Origin: Phycomyces nitens
Taxonomy: Eukaryota > Mucoromycota > Mucoromycetes > Mucorales > Phycomycetaceae
Direction of reading: 5' to 3'
NCBI GenBank assembly: GCA_022702545.1
Contig: JAHRBC010000002.1
Span: 2,356,001-2,420,000 of the forward strand
Length of the DNA stretch: 64,000 bases
Shown here: positions 10,743 to 21,887 of the stretch, piece after piece
Layout: each line of letters starts with the position of its first letter
Position numbering within the stretch: the first letter of the stretch is position 1
Notes under the pieces: generated by a model
The model's database searches: none
Seen by the model: the letters and a program-made list of their open reading frames with translations, nothing else
What the model was told of the DNA's origin: nothing
Translations under genes and position numbers: made by a program

Positions 10743-12839
10743 CACTGCAAAAATGGTGTTAAATCAATGATTAATTGTGGGGTGTTATTATCAATAACAG
10801 TATATGAAAAATTGCAACTCAGGGAAAATCCTTTGGTTAGTATCATTGACAGATATAAGCATGTCTTATTGGTTAGATAGATTACAGAGTACCTGAAAGT
10901 AATAATAAAACTATAAAGGAATGGGCAATAAACTACTGCTATTATATATTCTCTTTTGATATAAACTCTAAAAAATGTTTACCATTCCCAATGCTAATGA
11001 AGTTGAATGCCGATGCTCGAAATGCGTTTGCAATCCTGCTGGCTACATGATCACTGCCAAAAGAACTGCCAAGCGTCATGCTCAGAGTGACAAAGACAGA
11101 GAATTGGATAGAAATATCAATCGTAAATAAAATGGCTATTATATAGTGTGGGCTGTAATATTAATAATATTTTAAATAGTCTTGCCCGTCCATCAAAGCA
11201 GTGTTGATGTGGACATGGAAGCAATTGAATTTGAAGAGGACATTGAATGTACATAGTATTTTATTTTTTATACTCAATATACACTTTACTTATGCTCGGT
11301 TTCAATAGATGACAGTTACTATAATGATGTACCGTCATCCATGGAATATCCCGATGGGTTCTTACCTCTTTCGGCCGAAGATTTTCTTTTTGGAACAGAT
11401 GAGCTCATTGAAGAATATTCATCTGAGCATGAATCGTCTGATGAAGATGCCGAGGAAGAAGAGGCCGAGCAGGGTGAAGGTCAGCAATAAACAAGTGTTG
11501 CTAGTGCCTTTGGATAAAAGATATTAATATTTAATTATCATTAATACTCACAGAGAATTCAGCCAATCTTCCTGAAGATCCATGGCATAGATTGATAGCC
11601 ATTTTTCTTGTCATGTTTATTTCTTCCTTTGTTGTTGATGAGGGTGCCGTGATATTGATTTCATTCATTAACGCAATCTTGGAGCACTATGGGGAAAGCT
11701 TCAGACTCCCAACAAGTATCCCCGGTTTAATGAAGATGACTGGATACAGTGCTATGACAAGTGGTGTGTCAACATTTGTTGCATGCAGTGATTGTCACAC
11801 TCTGTATAAAAGCAATAGTGAAGTACCTACTTGTTGTACTGGAAAGAAACTTGGCCGCCAGAATGAATGTGGAAACAGTCTGTTCAAGTCTGGAATTAGT
11901 AATGGATTGACTGCAAAGCGCACTTTTGTATACAACTCGCTGAAAACTGCCTTGGCAAAGCTTTTCAAGCGTCCTTCATTTGAAACAGCCATAAACATGT
12001 GGAATCGTGGTCCAAAGGTTCCTGGCACCATGTTTGATGTTTATGATGGAAAGATGTGGAAGGAGTTTGTGGACGAGGACGGCATGCAGTTTGTGGCCAA
12101 AGAAAGATCATTGCTGTTAACACTCAACATCGATTGGTTCCAGCCTTTTGATGGAGTAACTTATTCTTGCGGTGCGATATATCTTACAATCAACAATTTG
12201 CCAAGAGATGAACGTAATAAGATGGAGAATGTGATTCTCATTGGGCTCATGCCAGGTCCCAAAGAAGCAAGCACTGCTGAGATCAACAACTACCTGCACC
12301 CCCTTGTTGATGAGCTCAAGGATCTGTACACTGGTATCAGTATTGATACGTATAGTCGTTCTGGTGCTTTGGTTCGTGCTGCTCTGCTGATGGTTGCATG
12401 TGATATACCTGCTGCAAGAAAGACATGCGGATTCACTTCTCACAACAGCAGAAACGCATGCCATAAGTGCAATCGGCACTTTTTCCGTTTTGAAGGCACA
12501 TCCATTGTTGACTATTCTGGATTCAACTCTTCAGAGTGGATTGGCCGCACAAAAGAAGAGAACCGCCAGCATGCCATCATGTGGAAAAACGCAGCAAGCT
12601 TGACAGAGAGAAAGCAATTGGAAGTTGAGAATGGAGTGCGGTGGTCTGAGCTTCACCGCCTTTCATACTTTGAGCCAGTCAGGGCAACCATTGTGGACCC
12701 GATGCACAACCTCTTCCTTGGAACGGCCAAGCGCATGATGGAAAAGTGGATCCTGTGTGGTCATCTTGATGATAACGACCTTTGTGAGATGCAGGTTGAG
12801 GCAAACACGATTACATTGCCCATGGAATATGCCACTCTC

Positions 12840-13127
12840 TGTTAGGATTGGTTCCTAACAGCCTTCGCGCCACACTCCCGAAATGGATACTAGCTAGAAG
12901 ACCAAATACATCATAGCTATCCTTAGACTTTCCTTTCTTGTACACCCACCCGCCACAGTTACCAATCATTATATTTAGACATATCTTTACCCTAGCTAGA
13001 AAACATATAAATACCAGTAGAGCTTGATCATAGAAAGATCAAGCGAACAACGTCTTTTATTAAATAACTTATCCTTGAACCTCCTGTTTCTGTCTCTTGC
13101 CTTGTCTGCTTGGATCAGTTCCTGACA
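12840..13127 (+). repeat. Gy1 copy 1 5' LTR
   Basis: 288 bp, TG..CA ends. ATATAAATACC near 13008 is a TATA-like box. TATTAAATAAC near 13057 lies in the expected polyadenylation region. Confidence 0.93.
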
Positions 13128-13219
13128 GTTTGTTCACTTCACAACTCTTGTACCCCGCCCTGGATTCCCTGTACTCCGACCCTCTGCTTTCCCCTCTCTC
13201 TGCTTCCTCATTTTATACC

Positions 13220-14206
13220 ATGCCTGAATCCAACGAATCATCCATGGAACAAATGAGGGCCGAAATGATGGCCATGCGCCGTGAACTTGAAGAGCTTCGT
13301 GCTCGAACTGCCCACCAGGAACCCAACCCTGAACCCGAACATTACCATGAGCCAAGTACACCTGAGCCCAGAATCGCCGACCCTGAATTCTTCTATGGTG
13401 ACCATCGTCGGTCCAACGACTTTCTTATGCAACTCCAGATCCTGTTTACATGTCAACCTTCCCGATATGCCAGTGATGGCACCAAGGTTGCCTATGCTGC
13501 TTCTCGTCTCCGTGGTATCGCTTTCTCCTGGGTATCCCCATACCTTAGCCAGAACAACGCCGAATTCCTGAATAACTACTCTGCCTTCTGCCACGAATTC
13601 AGAATTGCCTTTGGTGATCCTGACATGTCCCGAGATGCCCAAAGAAAACTCTTGACAATGAAACAGGGCCGTCAATCTATAGCCATTATGGCTGGTGAAT
13701 TTCGTCGCTTGGCTGCCCATGTTTCCTGGAATGAATCGGCTCTTTGCTCGGCCTTCTACCAGGCCTTAAATGAGGACATTAAGGACGAAGTTTCCCGGTT
13801 TGAAACACCTGAAAAACTTAACCGTCTGATCGAAATCTGCACACGTATTGACAATCACTTCCAAGTATGCCGTTTGGAACGCTCCCGTACTTCCCGGCCC
13901 CACCCGACCAACTTCCAGTACAACCACAACCAGCCTATACCTCTGTCTGCTCCTGCCCCTCGTCCCACAATGCCAAACCCCGCCTACTACTCTGGTCCCA
14001 CCCCAATGGAACTCGACGCCACTCGGGCAATGCCAAAGGGGCCTTTGTCCCCAGAAGAAAAGGATCGTCGCCGTGCCCAAGGTCTGTGCTTGTACTGTGG
14101 TCTCCATGGCCACATGGCCCGTAACTGTCCTGCCAAATCTGGTGCTCCCATGGCTGTTCACGCTGTCATTGACCAGGGAAAAGACCAAGTCCAGACTTAC
14201 CAGTAA
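13220..14206 (+). CDS. Gy1 gag (capsid/nucleocapsid), copy 1
   Basis: 328 codons. I chose the ATG at 13220 because upstream in-frame ATGs lie in or next to the LTR; the second Gy1 copy has the same start and length. The N-terminus is a Met/Glu/Arg-rich helix ([15 protein letters not shown]). A retrotransposon gag capsid region follows ([36 protein letters not shown]). Near the C-terminus is a CCHC zinc knuckle ([14 protein letters not shown]) for RNA binding. The gene ends TAA at 14204-14206. The last about 80 bp overlap the open pol frame, which is in the -1 frame. Confidence 0.9.
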   Translation: MPESNESSMEQMRAEMMAMRRELEELRARTAHQEPNPEPEHYHEPSTPEPRIADPEFFYGDHRRSNDFLMQLQILFTCQPSRYASDGTKVAYAASRLRGIAFSWVSPYLSQNNAEFLNNYSAFCHEFRIAFGDPDMSRDAQRKLLTMKQGRQSIAIMAGEFRRLAAHVSWNESALCSAFYQALNEDIKDEVSRFETPEKLNRLIEICTRIDNHFQVCRLERSRTSRPHPTNFQYNHNQPIPLSAPAPRPTMPNPAYYSGPTPMELDATRAMPKGPLSPEEKDRRRAQGLCLYCGLHGHMARNCPAKSGAPMAVHAVIDQGKDQVQTYQ

Positions 14207-14223
14207 GGGGTAATACCCTGGAC
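14176..14223 (+). promoter_or_regulatory. Canonical -1 ribosomal frameshift signal (gag/pol), Gy1 copy 1
   Basis: The heptamer GGGAAAA at 14176-14182 falls in the gag frame as G-GGA-AAA, the X-XXY-YYZ arrangement for -1 slippage. Six bases later a stem can form between GTCCAG (14189-14194) and CTGGAC (14218-14223). An inner stem pairs TTACC (14197-14201) with GGTAA (14209-14213), enclosing the gag stop. The pol frame is -1 relative to gag and open from about 14125. The signal is conserved in copy 2. Confidence 0.8.
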
Positions 14224-17200
14224 GATCAACCACTACCACCGGATCCCTTATCTTTGACCCGATCCGAAGAACACCTTGTCTTGCCCGTATCCATAAAACT
14301 TGATGATAGAATAATTCACACCAAAGCTCTAATTGACTCTGGTGCCCATAGTAGCTTTATTAGCGCTGATTTGGTAAATACGTATAATATCCCAACCAAG
14401 AATAAAAACCTTCCTTTGCCAATCTATGTAGTTGATGGTCGAGAATTGGTGGGTGGAGCTATTACTAAGGAAACCGCTAAACTTAACTTTTCTGTTGGTG
14501 GTTATCCCGAACTTGCAAGCTTTCATGTACTCCCCTTCTCGACCTATCCTGTTATCCTTGGAACCAGTTGGTGTGCTAGCCACGATCCTGTAATTTTATC
14601 ATGGAAAAAGAAATCCGTCTCCTTTTGTCCCAATGTAACTTCCTTGTCTTCTGTCTCTGTTCCTGTTCCTGTCCCTGTTTCTGTAAAATCAATTTCCACA
14701 TCGGTCTCCCAAGTATCTCTCTTGTCTATTCCTGCCCCTTCGTCTGCCTCTGTTCTTGTCCCTTCGCCTGTCTCTGTCATTGTCCCTTCGCCTGTCTCTG
14801 TTCCTGTCCCTTCGCCCGTCTCTGTCCCTGTTCCTTCGCCTGTCTCTGTTTCCGCCTCTGTTCCCATATCTCCCGATTCCCAGTCCGTTCCTGTACCACC
14901 TTTCCCAGTCTCTGTCTCGTCTTCCCCATCCCCAATTGCCATTCCTTCAAAGTACTCTGATCTTGCTCCCGTATTTAGTAAGGCTAACGCCGATCTATTA
15001 CCTGAGCACCAAAAGTATGATATAGAAATCAAGCTTCAAGAAGGTACGACTCCACCTTGGGGTCCTATATACAATCTTGGCGAGCCTGAACTGAAAGCCC
15101 TTCGCGAATACCTTGATGAAAATCTGAAAAAGGGTTCATCCGCCACTCCAAGTCTCCTGCTGGTGCCCCCATACTCTTTGTCAAGAAAAAGGATGGTTCG
15201 CTTCGACTTTGTTCTGATTACCGTGGCCTGAATAAGATTACTGTGAAGAACCGATACCCACTGCCACTCATCAACGAACTTCTTGACCGTCTTGGAAATG
15301 CGAAAGTGTTTTCGAAAGTAGATCTTCGTGGTGCGTATAATCTTGTCCGAGTCAAGCCTGGTGACAAATGGAAGACAGCCTTCAGAACACGCTACGGCCA
15401 TTTTGAATACACTGTGATGCCATTTGGTCTCAGCAATGCTCCCGCCACCTTCCAGCACATGATGAATGATGTTTTCCGCGATATGCTCGATAACTTTGTT
15501 GTTGTGTACCTCGATGATATTCTCATTTTCTCAGCCAACCAAGAAGACCACAATCAACATGTCCGGCAAGTCCTGAAACGTCTTCTTGATCATGGGCTTT
15601 ATGCCAAGTTAGAGAAATGCGCCTTCGACCAGTCCCAAGTTGAGTTCCTTGGTTACGAGATCTCACCTTCTGGTGTGTCCATGGACACTGCGAAAGTCAA
15701 GACCATCCAGGAGTGGAAATCTCCTCAGTCTGTCCATGCTTTGCAAGTGTTCCTTGGCTTTGCCAATTATTACCGCAGATTTATCAAAGGTTTCTCACAT
15801 GCTGTGTTACCAATGACTAAACTCTTGTCCAAGAAAGTTCCTTTCGCCTGGTCCACAGAAGCCCAAAACTCGTTTGAACATCTCAAGTCCCAATTCTGCA
15901 CTGCACCTATCCTTGCCCACGCTGACTTCTCCCGCCCGTTCGTCCTGGAAACCAATGCTTCCGACTTTGCCCTTGGGGCTGTCCTCTCTCAAGTTGGTTC
16001 CGACGAGATGCTTCATCCTGTTGCTTTCTTTTCCCGTAAGCTGTTGCCCGCCGAAATTAACTACGAGATCTATGACAAAGAGATGCTTGCCATTGTCGAT
16101 GCTTTTGAAATTTGGCGCCATCATTTGGTCGGATCACAGCATCAAATCACCGTTTTTACCGATCATAAGAACCTTGAATACTTCACTACCACTCGCCGTC
16201 TCAACCGCTGTCAAGTTCGTTGGTCCCTTTTCCTTGCTGATTTCGATTTTTGCATCTATTATCGTCCTGGCCACATGCAAGGAAAGCCCGATGCCCTGTC
16301 CCGCCGCCCCGAATATGAGCCTAAAGGAGGAGATGAAGTCTATGACGTCCAGAATCAAGTGCTTCTCAAGCCAAAGCAGCTTATTCTTGGCGCCATCTCA
16401 ACCCGTTCCCAGACTGCATCACTGACCCAGGCAATCCAGCAAGACACCCAGACCGATCCAACAGCTCAAGAATTGATCAAGAATATAGATCCAGAATCAG
16501 AATTCACATTTGTCAATGGTACCTTGTATAAGAATAGTCGCATATATGTCCCAGAAGGAAACTGCCGTATCCAAGTACTGAAATCCCGTCATGACGCTCT
16601 TCTTGCTGGTCATTTTGGTGTTGCTCGCACGTTTGATCTTGTTGCTCGAGCATACTGGTGGCCTGGCATGTGAAAGTATATAAAAGACTATGTTGCGACT
16701 TGTGAGACCTGTTCCCGAAGCAAGACCTCTAGGCATGCCAAACATGGTAACCTGATGCCACTCTCTGTCCCTGAACAACCCTGGTCCTCGGTATCCCTTG
16801 ACTTTATCACCGATCTTCCCCAATCTGGGTCCTTTGATAGCATAATGGTTGTAGTTGATCGACTATCCAAGATGGCCCATTTCATCCCGTGTAACAAGAC
16901 AGTAACCGCCCCCGAAACCGTAGATCTGTTTATTGCCAACATTGTCCGTCTCCATGGTGTTCCCCTTGACATTGTTTCTGACCGTGGTCCCCAATTTATC
17001 TCCCGCTTTTGGCGCACCTTTCATAAGGCCCTTGGCACCACTACTTCCCTGTCTTCCGCATTCCACCCTGAGTCAGATGGTCAAACCGAGCGTGTCAACC
17101 AGATATTGGAACAGCACATTCGTTGTTATACCAACTACTCCCAGGACAATTGGCTCCAGCTCCTCCCTATTGCCGAATTTGCCTACAACAACTCTACCCA

Positions 17201-17843
17201 CTCTGCAACAAAGCACTCCCCATTTCTGGCCAATTATGGGTTCCACCCGCGCCTAGATTTCTCTGCTAGTCAAGATATTGTAGTGCCCATAGTTGAAGAC
17301 AAAGTCAAGTTCATGCAAGAAGTCTTCAATAACATCAAAGCTAACATGAAGCAAGCCCAACTCACTTATTCTCAACATGCCAACAAACATCGCAAGGATA
17401 TTCCTGCTCTGCTCCCTGGTTCCCAAGTCTGGCTCTCAAGTAGCAATATCAGAACTTCTCGCCCAAGCAATAAGCTGGATTACAAGCGATTGGGTCCTTT
17501 CACTATTGAAGAACAGATCAATCCAGTAGCATACCGTGTCAAGCTCCCGCCATCAATGAAAGTTCATAACGTGTTCCATGTCTCCCTGTTGGAACCAGTG
17601 GTCAGAAATGAATTATCAGCAAGGTACCAAGACCCACCGCCCCCAGTCATAGTAGATAATGAGCAAGAGTATGAAGTTGAGGAGATCTTGGCAAAAAGGC
17701 TACATCGAAGGAAAATCCAGTATCTGGTGGACTGGAAAGGGTATGGCCCAGAAGAGCGCACTTGGGAACCTTTGGAGAATCTTGCCAATGCTGCCATCAA
17801 GATCCAAGAATTTGAGAGTAGTTCAGCCTTGAGAGGGAGGTAA
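14177..17843 (+). pseudogene. Gy1 pol (PR-RT-RNaseH-IN-chromodomain), copy 1, disabled
   Basis: Domains in order: aspartic protease ([10 protein letters not shown], about 14330); a Pro/Val/Ser-rich minisatellite linker (about 14640-14930); RT with intact YLDD (about 15510); RNase H; integrase with an HHCC zinc finger (HFGVART..CETCSRS) and DDE core (LDFITDLP, VSDRGPQF, HPESDGQTERVN); and a C-terminal chromodomain (VEEILAKR, WKGYGPEERTWEPL). Lesions against copy 2: one G is missing in the run at 15132-15134, a TGA stop is at 16671-16673, and RNase H reads TNAS where TDAS is expected (codon 15954-15956). Translation would follow -1 frameshifting from gag. Confidence 0.9.
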
Positions 17844-18131
17844 TGTTAGGATTGGTTCCTAACAGCCTTCGCGCCACACTCCCGAAATGGATACTAGCTA
17901 GAAGACCAAATACATCATAGCTATCTTTAGACTTTCCTTTCTTGTACACCCACCCGCCACAGTTACCAATCATTATATTTAGACATATCTTTACCCTAGC
18001 TAGAAAACATATAAATACCAGTAGAGCTTGATCATAGAAAGATCAAGCGAACAACGTCTTTTATTAAATAACTTATCCTTGAACCTCCTGTTTCTGTCTC
18101 TTGCCTTGTCTGCTTGGATCAGTTCCTGACA
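17844..18131 (+). repeat. Gy1 copy 1 3' LTR
   Basis: 288 bp, nearly identical to the 5' LTR (one C/T difference seen near 17923). Preceded by the polypurine tract. Confidence 0.93.
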
Positions 18132-19518
18132 CTCTCACCACCAAGATCGCAAAGGGATTTCCATTCATGAAGGCAGATGAATGGAAATCATGGTGCTTGA
18201 TTTACTCGCCTGTTGTGCTGAAGGGACGGTTGGAAGATAAGCTGTTTGCCAACTGGATCGAGTTTGTTGATGCCTGCCGATTATTGACGAAGCCAACAAT
18301 CAGTGAAGAAGAGGTTGAGCTTGCTCATGATAGTCTCGAGAGATTCTGCAGTGGGTGTGAAGAATTGTACGAGCATGACGTCCTGTCTCCAAACATGCAC
18401 CTTCACCTCCATTTGAAAGAGACAATCCAAGATTTCGGGCCCATTTATGGATATTGGCTGTTCAGCTTTGAACGCTACAATGGGCTTGTCAAAGGCTTTA
18501 ATACCAATCGTAAAGCCGGTTTTGAGAAGACATACATAAATAAGTTTGTCCAAAGTGGTTCAAAAGGTGACTTTTACCAAGCTCATCTCGCCACCATCAC
18601 CAGCCCAAGTCATCTTGCTCTGTTCAACAGACTGTCTCCCACCACTGTGTTTGCGCCTCAGCAAAATAAGCTGTCGATTTTTTCTCTCCCTGCCTTTTTG
18701 GAATCAGCAATGGATCCAACAAAGCAAACGTTTGGCAATGAGCCCCTTCCGTCATCTGCCCTGCCATTGGTCCTGAAAACACCAACAACAATGAGGAAAA
18801 TTGAGTACAAATGCCTGCTGAAGTATTACAAGATGGAATATGCCGATGATGATCTTTGCAGTGCAAAGAACATCATTAGAAGCACAAACTTTGTCAATGA
18901 CAGAATCCAGAAGTTTACCTCGATAAATCTTCTTGGACAAGTCTATAAAGGCAGCGAGGGGGCAAACGGAAGAGGTTCATATATCCAGGCAATGTATATT
19001 GAGAAAAACGGTGATTCTGGGGAGATATACGCTGGTCGTATTAAATATCTTTTCGTTCACAATTTTTCGCCAACCCCTACTCCAGCCAACTTTCTTGTGC
19101 GCCTGAATCCTCAGCATGTTTTTGCTTTTGTTGAGTGGTATGAAATCCCTTACCATCAACCAAGAATCAACCAGGGTATTGAGCTGTATAAGCCAACTTT
19201 TCAAAAGTACAACTATGATAATATTTTGCCTGTCCATCGCATCCTTTTGCCAATTGCGATAGGCAATCATATTTCTGGTCGTGGTGCAGCCAAAGTTCTT
19301 GTCATTCCCTTGCCTAGAAAGCTTTATGCTTAGACTTCTTTTTCTTTTTTATTATTATTATTATTATCTTTCACTATCTTATATAAAACATACAATACTT
19401 GTGTATTCAAAACAATATTAATGAAAGTATAGGAATGAGAGATGCAAGTAATTGTTTATTCACGTTTTGTCCACGCGGGCATTTTGGCTACTAAGCCACG
19501 AGGAATTGCTTTTGATAC

Positions 19519-20136
19519 TGTTGTGGGTAGAAATAAACTTGGAAAGATACGAAAGAATTTGTGAGAACTTGTGTAGGGTGTTTATTCAAAAGAAAAAGGT
19601 TATCTTTCTACACAGAACTAACTACTGATATTTATATGTTTTCTGATTTATAATTCAGTATATGCTTTGGTAATATTTATCACGATGAGTCATCTTCCAG
19701 GAGTATTGTCTTTCTGGAAAGATCCAGAGAGACCTATTGATATGATACTTCTCCAGTCAGATCAGCCAGAGAGCTTTGGTAAAGAAGAGTATTTATGCTA
19801 TTGGTAATATTTTAATATTCCGACCCAGATACTTGGGTAATGTTTTAGAATTATTAATTCATTGTAGTTGTAGTCTCTCAATCAAGTATTTATATAATAA
19901 ACGAAATATGTAGATGGAATATGATGATGCCATTAGATAAATATGTGTATATCTGTATATCCCATATTATGGTGATAACGATAATAATAATAAATAATAA
20001 TCAATTATGTGTATGATGATCTGTGTATTGGATAATCTCATAAAGGCAGATCCGTTTGACTGGAATAGCTGAGGATATTATTTTATCCTTCAGTCTTACT
20101 CTCAGATTCAGCAGTGATCAATACTCATTTACAACA
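19519..20136 (-). repeat. 618-bp LTR, family H, copy 1
   Basis: Bounded by TGTTGTGGGTAG and TTTACAACA. The copy at 48886-49503 is the same length and inverted relative to this one. TATA-like and AATAAA signals read on the minus strand. The flanks are GATAC and ATAAG, so there is no target duplication. The right flank is LTR-t sequence and the left flank is the cut family-C CACTA element, suggesting recombination or deletion at this LTR rather than simple insertion. Positions 19334-19518 to its left hold only the 3' flank of the transposase pseudogene. Confidence 0.7.
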
Positions 20137-20183
20137 ATAAGTGCGCACAGACAGCAACGTGGGGAGAAGGGAAAGGAAGATAG
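20137..20183 (-). repeat. Left remnant of LTR-t3 (continues at 27259)
   Basis: The bases after the family-H LTR (GTGCGCACAGACAGCAACG..) match LTR-t sequence at about 31747-31790. They end in GATAG, directly at the CACTA terminus. Together with 27259-27521 this is one LTR opened by the family-C element, with TAG duplicated (20181-20183 and 27256-27258). Confidence 0.6.
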
Positions 20184-21115
20184 CACTGCAAAAGAAAGGC
20201 CATTTTAGTATACTGATATTTATAAAATTCTTGACTGAATGATAAAGATTTGATATAATATTTGCCAAATTCTTTAATATTAAATTTTTAGGATTCGTTG
20301 TCTGAATGATTCCAATCAGTATACTGAAACGTCAAAGTGCAAAAAGCAAAAGGTGGGTTATTTTTTTTGTGATTTTTTTTGTCACGAAAATTGGGGGGTT
20401 TCTTTTTTTTTCGTCCCATATTTTCTAGCTCCAAAGGATTCAGTTCTTTAAATTACTTTATATAGGTTGCTCTCTTCAATATTAAAGCAGTGTCCTCATA
20501 GGATTCAGTATGAATTCGGTATGAATTCATGGCAGATACAGGCCAAAGATGTAGTTTATAATAGTTTTTATTGGATAAAAAAAGTTTTCCTAATGATTTC
20601 TATTCGTTCTCATCTCTACTCACTCCTACTTTTATTGCCTAATATGCTAGCCTTGCCCTTTTCTCAATTGGATGGGTATTCTATTACTCATCCGGAGAAT
20701 ATATGGATTACCCTGGTCTACTAGACCCCCTACCTTTCTTTGTTACTTGCTGCGGCACTGCTTACATGGGTGTTTGTTTTCTTTTGAAAAAAAAGAGGGT
20801 GGCTAGATAATTTTCATGGGTGTATTTTAGCAGACTGTAAAATAATTTGAATGGAACAACAATACTTACATTGGTATTTATATCAAGAAAACTTGAATAC
20901 TTTGATAAATGGTATAGAAAATTTTGGTAATATCTATTAAGAATATGTCAGGAAAATAATATAAACGTTGAGTGGTTATATACTTACTTGGTCATCAGTG
21001 TAATGGGCGCAATGGGCGCAATGGCCGACCAGATGAAGAATATTTCAATTACATCTATTAGATAATAGATTAGTAAAGTGATATAAGGGCTGAAAGGTTG
21101 TATACTTACTTGGTA

Positions 21116-21382
21116 ATGGGTATAACGGACACAATTACTGACCAGATGACATGGAATCGGCACATACCAGATGACCAAAAAATTCTAATGAATGGAACGA
21201 ATGTTAATAAAGCATGTCTAGTGTATAAAGGAGTGTCATCATACCATAATATACAGCAAAGTGCTCCTCTGTATTTGTTTGTAATGGAAGGCCGTGAATT
21301 ACTAAGCAGAGCAATGAGCTTGTGGAAACTGAATGGGATAATAAAAAAGAACATTACCAGTATACCAGAGTTATTGACATAA
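21116..21382 (+). CDS. Small unidentified ORF in the CACTA-C left arm
   Basis: 88 codons from ATG 21116, starting MGITDTITDQMTWNRH and ending with TAA. It contains MEGRELLSRAMSLWKLNG. A related non-coding segment (TACTTACTTGGT.AT..GTAT/GAA) occurs twice just upstream, so this may be part of the subterminal repeats rather than a gene. No family recognised. The rest of 20184-21887 shows nothing I can support. Confidence 0.2.
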   Translation: MGITDTITDQMTWNRHIPDDQKILMNGTNVNKACLVYKGVSSYHNIQQSAPLYLFVMEGRELLSRAMSLWKLNGIIKKNITSIPELLT

Positions 21383-21887
21383 ACCAGCAGCCCTTGTATG
21401 GATATAGAAAAGAATATCTGGACAAATATAAAGTCATGATGAGTAAAAAAATTTAAAAGAGAATGATGCTTACCATGCCAAAAAGTAAAGGAAAGGAAAA
21501 GAAAAGAAAAGAACAAAGGTTGAAAGCAAAAATCCAATAGAGATCAACGGCAATATTGAGTGTCCCGAATGTGACGTGGAACTAATAAGCCCACTTAATA
21601 AAACGATTTGTATTTTTGAAACAGAGCCCAAATATTACAAATGGATTAGTCAGTGCAAGCAAATTAAATGGATTAGCCAGCTGAAGCAGATTACTAAGTA
21701 TACCTGACAGCATAATGTAAGCAAAGATCAAAATACTATAAAACCTCTTTAGAAAGAAGTATACTTTTTAATTACTTTTAATTACTTTCTCATGTATGTA
21801 TTATTTACGGAATATTTCAAAATCTATTGGAAAATAGATATTCATAATCAACGAACCTCACACTTTAATATATTTTTCTAGTATTCA

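Larger units (their letters stand above)
12840..18131 (+). mobile_element. Ty3/gypsy chromodomain retrotransposon Gy1, copy 1
   Basis: Two 288-bp LTRs (12840-13127 and 17844-18131) begin TGTTAGGATTGG and end CAGTTCCTGACA. The element is flanked by CTCTC (12835-12839 and 18132-18136). Internal order is gag, protease, RT, RNase H, integrase, chromodomain. A polypurine tract (GAGAGGGAGG) precedes the 3' LTR. The LTRs differ at only one position that I noticed, implying a recent insertion, yet pol carries a frameshift, a stop and a damaged RNase H residue. Confidence 0.95.
10975..19333 (+). pseudogene. Tnp2-like CACTA transposase, interrupted by Gy1
   Basis: Exons are approximately 10975-11122, 11180-11248, 11309-11473/11479 and 11554-12839, continuing at 18137-19333. 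Exon 1 carries a Cys-rich N-terminus (ECRCSKCVCNP). Exon 3 is acidic (HESSDEDAEEEEAE). The main exon holds the Transposase_21/Tnp2-type core: LTLNIDWFQPFDG, INNLPRDERNK, GLMPGPKEAS, then CHKCNR and VDPMHNLFLGTAKR. The closest comparison in this window is the intact copy at 23518-26652. A Ty3/gypsy insertion with CTCTC duplication splits the codon run ..YATL/TTKIAKGF.. Without the insertion the reading frame is continuous, so the gene was probably functional when Gy1 arrived. Confidence 0.8.
10743..19518 (+). mobile_element. CACTA-type element, family C, copy 1 (right end lost)
   Basis: The left terminus CACTGCAAAAATGG at 10743 shares CACTGCAAAA with both ends of the complete family-C element at 20184-27255. 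It contains a Tnp2-like transposase gene starting 232 bp inside the end. Gy1 copy 1 is inserted at 12840. No matching right terminus is visible. The element is cut off at 19518 by a 618-bp LTR, and the accessory gene seen in copy 2 is absent. It is a disabled derivative of about 3.5 kb net. Confidence 0.65.

Noticed and set aside
13134..17066. Numerous ORFs on the opposite strand of Gy1
   Set aside because: Shadows of gag and pol; the coding frames have clear domain motifs and these do not.
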